Part shown: piece after piece, positions 5,886 to 9,749 of the stretch
How the letters are laid out: each line of letters begins with the position of its first letter
Position numbering within the stretch: the stretch's first letter is position 1
Assembly: GCA_007122505.1 (NCBI GenBank)
Contig: SKTQ01000317.1
Span: forward strand, 1 to 9,749
Direction of reading: 5' to 3'
DNA length: 9,749 nucleotides
From: Bacteroidales bacterium
Lineage (GTDB): Bacteria; Bacteroidota; Bacteroidia; Bacteroidales; UBA7960
The notes under the pieces: model-generated
Told to the model about the DNA's origin: nothing
The model's database searches: none
The model's input: only the letters and a program-made list of their open reading frames with translations
Translations under genes and position numbers: made by a program

Positions 5886-7121
5886 ATGAAGTCTATTTGT
5901 TTCTATTTTCAGGTTCATCAGCCTTACCGGCTTTCATCTTATCGTTTTTTTGACATTGGTGCGCATGATCAGTATTTTGATGATTATGCCAACCGGTATA
6001 TCATGCAGCAAGTAGCTGAGAAATGTTATCTTCCGGCCAATGAAGTGCTTTTAGGCCTGATCAAAAAACATGGTAAAAAATTCAAGGTCGCATTCAGCAT
6101 TTCAGGGACAGCATTGGAACAGTTTGAAAAATATGCACCAAAGGTTTTAAAAAGCTTCCAGAAACTTGCCCAAACCGGCTCGGTTGAGTTTTTGGCTGAA
6201 ACGTGGGCCCATTCACTCTCTGCCCTCAAAAGTAAGAAAGAGTTTGAAGAGCAGGTAAAGATGCACACACGAAAAATCCATGAACTCTTTGGTCAAAAAC
6301 CTGTGACCTTCAGAAATACAGAGCTGGTGTATTCCAATGAAATCGGGGAAATGGTTTACAACATGGGCTTTGATACCATGATCACAGAAGGTGCAAAACA
6401 TATACTTGGGTGGAAAAGCCCCAACCTGCTCTACTGCAGTGCATCCAATCCCAAATTAAAGCTTTTGCTGAAAAATTTCCGGCTTTCTGACGATATCGCT
6501 TTCCGTTTTTCAGACAGAAGATGGAGCGAATGGCCGCTTACTGCAGAAAAATTCCTTTCCTGGATAGATAAGATTGACGGAAAAGATGAAGTGATCAATC
6601 TCTTTATGGACTATGAGACCTTTGGAGAGCATCAATGGGCTGAAACCGGGATATTCGACTTTCTGCAGGCATTCCCAAATCTTGTCATAGAAAAAGGCGA
6701 ATACAGTTTTAAAACACCTTCTGAGCTATCCAAAGAATTGCAACCGGTTTCTCAGCTCAATGTTCCATATCCCATATCATGGGCCGACGAAGAGCGTGAC
6801 CTTACCGCCTGGCTGGGTAACGAATTACAGGACGAAGCATTCAATACACTCTATAGTATCGAAAGTAAAGTTCGCAAGATAAAAGACGAAAAGCTCACAA
6901 CCCAATGGAGATATCTGCAAACCAGCGACCATTTTTATTATATGTGCACCAAATGGTTTTCAGACGGTGACGTGCACAAATACTTCAATCCATACAGCTC
7001 ACCCTATGATGCTTTTATCAACTACATGAACGTGCTTTCCGACCTGGTGAGCCGTGTTGAAAAAATGTCGGCCGCACAGCCAAAGCGGACAACAGTTAAG
7101 AAAAAGAAACAAGAAGCATGA
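5886..7121 (+). CDS. Glycoside hydrolase family 57 alpha-glucan enzyme (alpha-amylase / glucanotransferase type)
   Basis: This 411-residue protein without a signal peptide is a GH57 member, acting on intracellular alpha-glucans by a retaining mechanism. The five family regions are recognisable: region 1 'FQVHQPYR' (8-15), region 2 'GSVEFLAETWAHS' (98-110), region 3 'TFRNTELVYSNE' (141-152) with probable nucleophile Glu146, region 4 'FMDYETFGEHQW' (240-251) with probable acid/base Asp242, and region 5 'SWADEERDLTAWLGN' (298-312). The FRNTEL and YETFGEH signatures resemble the alpha-amylase-like GH57 subgroup rather than the longer branching enzymes, but amylase, 4-alpha-glucanotransferase and branching activities cannot be separated by eye. 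The C-terminus (about 399-411) is a lysine-rich tail, probably disordered. The ATG at 5886 puts the HQP motif at its usual distance from the N-terminus. It is the last gene of the debranching enzyme - glycosyltransferase - GH57 block. Confidence 0.9.
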   Translation: MKSICFYFQVHQPYRLSSYRFFDIGAHDQYFDDYANRYIMQQVAEKCYLPANEVLLGLIKKHGKKFKVAFSISGTALEQFEKYAPKVLKSFQKLAQTGSVEFLAETWAHSLSALKSKKEFEEQVKMHTRKIHELFGQKPVTFRNTELVYSNEIGEMVYNMGFDTMITEGAKHILGWKSPNLLYCSASNPKLKLLLKNFRLSDDIAFRFSDRRWSEWPLTAEKFLSWIDKIDGKDEVINLFMDYETFGEHQWAETGIFDFLQAFPNLVIEKGEYSFKTPSELSKELQPVSQLNVPYPISWADEERDLTAWLGNELQDEAFNTLYSIESKVRKIKDEKLTTQWRYLQTSDHFYYMCTKWFSDGDVHKYFNPYSSPYDAFINYMNVLSDLVSRVEKMSAAQPKRTTVKKKKQEA

Positions 7122-7130
7122 ATCATGGGA

Positions 7131-7152
7131 TAAGAAGCTTAACAGCTTCATA
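7131..7152 (+). terminator. Short stem-loop just after the GH57 gene
   Basis: Beginning 10 nt after the GH57 stop, GAAGCT (7134-7139) pairs with AGCTTC (7144-7149) around a TAAC loop. Two further A-T pairs lie beyond an A/A mismatch. No U-run follows, so it is only a weak terminator candidate; it could also protect the mRNA 3' end. Confidence 0.25.
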
Positions 7153-7193
7153 AGCATCCAATGTTGTTCGAGCCCGATCCTGCCTTCATCATT

Positions 7194-7237
7194 CACCGTT
7201 AACACTGCTGTTTTTTTGTTTTGACGGTGTTGTTTTA
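7194..7237 (+). terminator. Candidate terminator between the GH57 gene and the secreted-protein gene
   Basis: CACCGTTAA (7194-7202) pairs with TTGACGGTG (7221-7229) over 9 bp with one T·G wobble. The loop is 18 nt, includes seven consecutive T, and the stem is followed by TTGTTTTA (7230-7237). The G-C-containing stem plus T-rich tail about 75 nt after the GH57 stop makes it the better of the two terminator candidates here. The long loop is atypical. Confidence 0.35.
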
Positions 7238-7302
7238 TTATGAAATTTCTCTCCGGCAGTTTTATTATCCGTTTCTTATTTTTACCTTTACAGAAATATG
7301 GA

Positions 7303-7351
7303 GGATAAATGCCTCTTTACGCCGTTAAACTCACTGCGCAAGGCTTTATCC
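7303..7351 (+). promoter_or_regulatory. Bulged 11-bp stem-loop in the leader of the secreted-protein gene
   Basis: GGATAAA-T-GCCT (7303-7314, bulged T at 7310) is complementary to AGGCTTTATCC (7341-7351): 11 pairs, all Watson-Crick, with a 26-nt loop. It ends 44 nt before the ATG at 7396. A GGAGG sequence (7300-7304) overlaps its 5' edge and precedes a 15-codon micro-ORF (7309-7356). No T-run follows, so it is more likely a leader structure than a terminator. Function is inferred only; I do not recognise a known riboswitch class. Confidence 0.3.
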
Positions 7352-7395
7352 GGTAATTTCCAAATCAGATAATTTAACCATAAAAAGCTGACCCC

Positions 7396-9749
7396 ATGAG
7401 AATTTCTACATTGAAACGAATCGTAATCATCGTGTTGTTTGCTATTCCGGTAAACAGCATTGCAGATGAAATTTATGTAACCATGTTTGAGAACGGCGAT
7501 CTTTGGTGGGCCGATGGGTCGATGACAGGCTATAATGAAAAAACCTACATCGACGGCGACTGGCATTTTCACTCCACCAGCGCCGTAAGAGGTACTGAGG
7601 CTGAAAGCTACGGTGGCTCTCCTTATTCTTTCCGTGACCGAGAGGTTTTTACAGTACACAATACCGGTGCTGTGAACGGCATGTCGGGCTTCAGCCTGCA
7701 GTTGCGTGACTGGATGCTGGGTAGTGGTAAACAGCGTGACCTGAACATTAGTTACGATGGTGGCGATAACTGGGAAACCCTGATCACCATTAACAAGGGC
7801 TGGTTTGACGAATACCAGGTTTACCAGGAATATTCCTACCTGTTTCCCGGCGGCCCCCAAAACTTTGCAGCCGGTGATTTCCAGTTGCAGATTCTTGGCG
7901 GGGACAATGTGAATGAAGGGCGTATCAACATTGGCATGTTTGCAGCTCTTGGTGAAATGACCACAGTGGCTACGCCTTCTATAAATCCGGCGGGAGGGAT
8001 ATACTTTGATCCAATTTCTGTCACTATGGCCACCAGTACACCCGATGCGCTAATTTATTATACAATGAACGGTGATGATCCGACAGAAAATGATTTTCTG
8101 TTTACCGATCCCATTGATGTTGATCAGGATGTTGTTATCAAGGCAAGGGCTTTCAAAGAAGGACTGACTCCCAGTAACATAGCCACGGCCGAATACCAGT
8201 TCCGTATGCTTGTGCTGGAGAAAGATTTTGAGGATGATGATCTGTTCTCCGGTGGCTGGACAGTGTATGATTACTTTCCCGGTGCCAACACATGGGTGCT
8301 GGATGATTTTGCCGACATTACCTATGCCATGATCACGGAATTCAACAGCCAGCCAGAATATCCGCATTCGTGGTTCATTTCGCCGGAAGTTGATTTCAAC
8401 GGACTGGAAAACATCAACTTTTCCTTTTATAACCAGACCGCTTTCCGCACCGGTGATGCCTTGTCTGTTCACATCTCAGAAAACTATACCGGTTCTGGTG
8501 ATCCTGCGGATGCCACATGGACAACCCTCGATGCCACTTATGACCCCCATACAGGCGGTGGGTTTGGTTCGTGGACCTTTTCAGGTAATATCGACCTGAG
8601 TGCATACGAAGGTACCGTACACATCGGGTTCCAATATGAGTCTGATGCCGACAATTTCGGACGCTGGCACATCAACGATATTCTGATTACTGCTACAGAA
8701 ACCGGTTTGAGCAGCGATGCAAGCCTGGCAGTTTTTGAAATTGGCGGAATCAGTGTGCTTAACCTTGGCGGTTTGGAAGTAGATGATCCTGAGGTGGATC
8801 CAGGAGCTATACTCTATGTGGATGACTTTTTTGAATTTGGAGGGATTGAGGTATTGCCAAATGATGATGCAGCCACTTATGTGGTTACACTTAACGGAAA
8901 CCCTGTAGCTGAAGAAGACCTGGAAGACATTCCAATCAGCTTTGAGGATGTCATCGTGGTAACCGTAACTGCAGAAGATCAAAGCAACGCTTTCTATAAA
9001 GTAACCACATTGGGTGAGAACCGTATCCTGGTGATACTCACCCCGGAGGAAGGCGATGAATTTTTTACTTATGATGATATGGTGTATACCTGGGAGGCTG
9101 AAAACCTTGACCAATTGCTGTTTGAGGTGTTCATGATTGGACTGGATGACCCGGTTGAGAGTGTTGTTATTCCGGCTGATCTTGACGAAATTGTTGAGGA
9201 AGTTGCCAATGGGATCCATGGTACATTCTTTTACCGCCTTACCGACAATAACGATCCCTCATTTTTTGCCGAATCCGGTCATTTTCAAATCATTGATAAC
9301 GTTGATCCATCGCTGGTAAGCAAATATCCCGAATCGGGAGCCACTAACGTTGAGCTGAACCCGCAACTCATGATGGAATTTGATGAGATGTTCATTTTTG
9401 CCGGAGAAGGCGCCATTTATATCGAATACTATGAAGGACAAGGAGATACCTTTGTCGCCATCATCGATGCCGATAGTGAACATGTCACCTTTGATGGCGG
9501 CAACGTATATATCAGCCTCCCGGAACCTTTGCTGCCTGGCAACACCTATTCAGTTCTGGTTGATGAGAATGCTTTTGCAGACATGGCCGGTAATTATTTC
9601 CCCGGTTTCTATGATGGCGAGTTCTGGACCTTCACCACCATTGATGAAGATGAGCCCGACGGCTTGATCTGTAACGGGGATTTTGAAGACTGGACAGATG
9701 GCTTACCGGATTGCTGGTTTGGCTCAAAATCAAATATTGGTGCTGCCAA
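7396..9749 (+). CDS. Large secreted multi-domain beta-sandwich protein, probable type IX secretion cargo (3' end outside window)
   Basis: An uninterrupted frame of 784 codons runs from the ATG at 7396 to the right edge with no stop. Residues 1-23 form a signal peptide (KR, hydrophobic IVIIVLFAIPV, cleavage after S-I-A). The mature part is a string of extracellular beta modules: an N-terminal jelly-roll-like module of a kind common in Bacteroidota secreted proteins (about 24-190, 'SYDGGDNWETL'); a chitobiase/HexA C-terminal-like module (about 194-268, 'ALIYYTMNGDDPT'); a choice-of-anchor-J / cleaved-adhesin-like module (about 272-434, 'KDFEDDDLFSGGWTVYD'); a cadherin-like sandwich (about 440-538, 'VVTVTAEDQSNAFYKV'); an Ig-like stretch (about 541-635); an SbsA/Big_5 Ig-like domain (about 636-749, 'YPESGATNVELNP', 'DMAGNYFPG', 'FWTFTT'); and the start of another module at 'NGDFEDW' (760-766). 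No catalytic domain is visible yet. The C-terminal sorting domain that would prove type IX export lies beyond the window. It may be an adhesin or the non-catalytic part of a secreted hydrolase or nuclease. Confidence 0.85.
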   Translation, partial: MRISTLKRIVIIVLFAIPVNSIADEIYVTMFENGDLWWADGSMTGYNEKTYIDGDWHFHSTSAVRGTEAESYGGSPYSFRDREVFTVHNTGAVNGMSGFSLQLRDWMLGSGKQRDLNISYDGGDNWETLITINKGWFDEYQVYQEYSYLFPGGPQNFAAGDFQLQILGGDNVNEGRINIGMFAALGEMTTVATPSINPAGGIYFDPISVTMATSTPDALIYYTMNGDDPTENDFLFTDPIDVDQDVVIKARAFKEGLTPSNIATAEYQFRMLVLEKDFEDDDLFSGGWTVYDYFPGANTWVLDDFADITYAMITEFNSQPEYPHSWFISPEVDFNGLENINFSFYNQTAFRTGDALSVHISENYTGSGDPADATWTTLDATYDPHTGGGFGSWTFSGNIDLSAYEGTVHIGFQYESDADNFGRWHINDILITATETGLSSDASLAVFEIGGISVLNLGGLEVDDPEVDPGAILYVDDFFEFGGIEVLPNDDAATYVVTLNGNPVAEEDLEDIPISFEDVIVVTVTAEDQSNAFYKVTTLGENRILVILTPEEGDEFFTYDDMVYTWEAENLDQLLFEVFMIGLDDPVESVVIPADLDEIVEEVANGIHGTFFYRLTDNNDPSFFAESGHFQIIDNVDPSLVSKYPESGATNVELNPQLMMEFDEMFIFAGEGAIYIEYYEGQGDTFVAIIDADSEHVTFDGGNVYISLPEPLLPGNTYSVLVDENAFADMAGNYFPGFYDGEFWTFTTIDEDEPDGLICNGDFEDWTDGLPDCWFGSKSNIGAA

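Noticed and set aside
7288..7860. 190-codon open frame on the - strand
   Set aside because: It lies antisense to the leader and N-terminal part of the secreted-protein gene, whose signal peptide and beta modules are convincing. Its own translation shows no recognisable motifs.
8581..9219. 212-codon open frame on the - strand
   Set aside because: It is antisense to the long secreted-protein frame, which continues uninterrupted through it with domain-like sequence. The antisense translation looks like a shadow.

Overview
The window looks like chromosomal DNA of a Bacteroidota (Bacteroidetes) species, probably a Bacteroidales/Marinilabiliales-type anaerobe or facultative anaerobe. Three things point there: (i) a run of glycogen-debranching enzyme, family-4 glycosyltransferase and GH57 glucanase genes, a cluster known from this phylum; (ii) a large secreted multi-domain beta-sandwich protein of the type exported by the type IX secretion system; (iii) translation starts preceded by A/T-rich sequence with no clear Shine-Dalgarno motif, as is usual in the phylum. 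All supported genes lie on the + strand. I see no tRNA, rRNA, CRISPR array, insertion sequence or phage gene, and no convincing gene on the - strand.

Layout. 1-353: 3' end of gcvT (glycine cleavage system T protein). 376-1122: comB-like 2-phosphosulfolactate phosphatase, 22 nt after gcvT and probably cotranscribed with it. 1242-2243: secreted zinc-dependent phospholipase C / S1-P1 nuclease-like enzyme. 2382-4325: GH133-type glycogen debranching enzyme. 4516-5802: GT4 glycosyltransferase (glycogen synthase-like). 5886-7121: GH57 alpha-glucan-active enzyme. 7396-9749: start of a very long secreted protein, open to the right edge of the window.

How the genes work together. The middle block (2382-7121) is best read as cytoplasmic alpha-glucan (glycogen) metabolism: chain elongation by the glycosyltransferase, internal cleavage, transfer or branching by the GH57 enzyme, and branch-point trimming by the debranching protein. 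The debranching protein departs from what I recall as the family consensus at several active-site motifs, including Asn where an Asp is expected at the probable general acid. This is the most interesting protein-level observation in the window. The flanking genes (gcvT-comB, the phospholipase-like enzyme, the secreted adhesin-like protein) appear functionally separate.

The intergenic gaps carry inverted repeats, none proven functional: nested stems between comB and the phospholipase gene, two mutually exclusive A/T-rich hairpins downstream of the phospholipase gene, a short hairpin after the glycosyltransferase gene, two terminator-like hairpins after the GH57 gene, and an 11-bp stem in the leader of the last gene. 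The longest stretch without a gene is 7122-7395 (274 nt).
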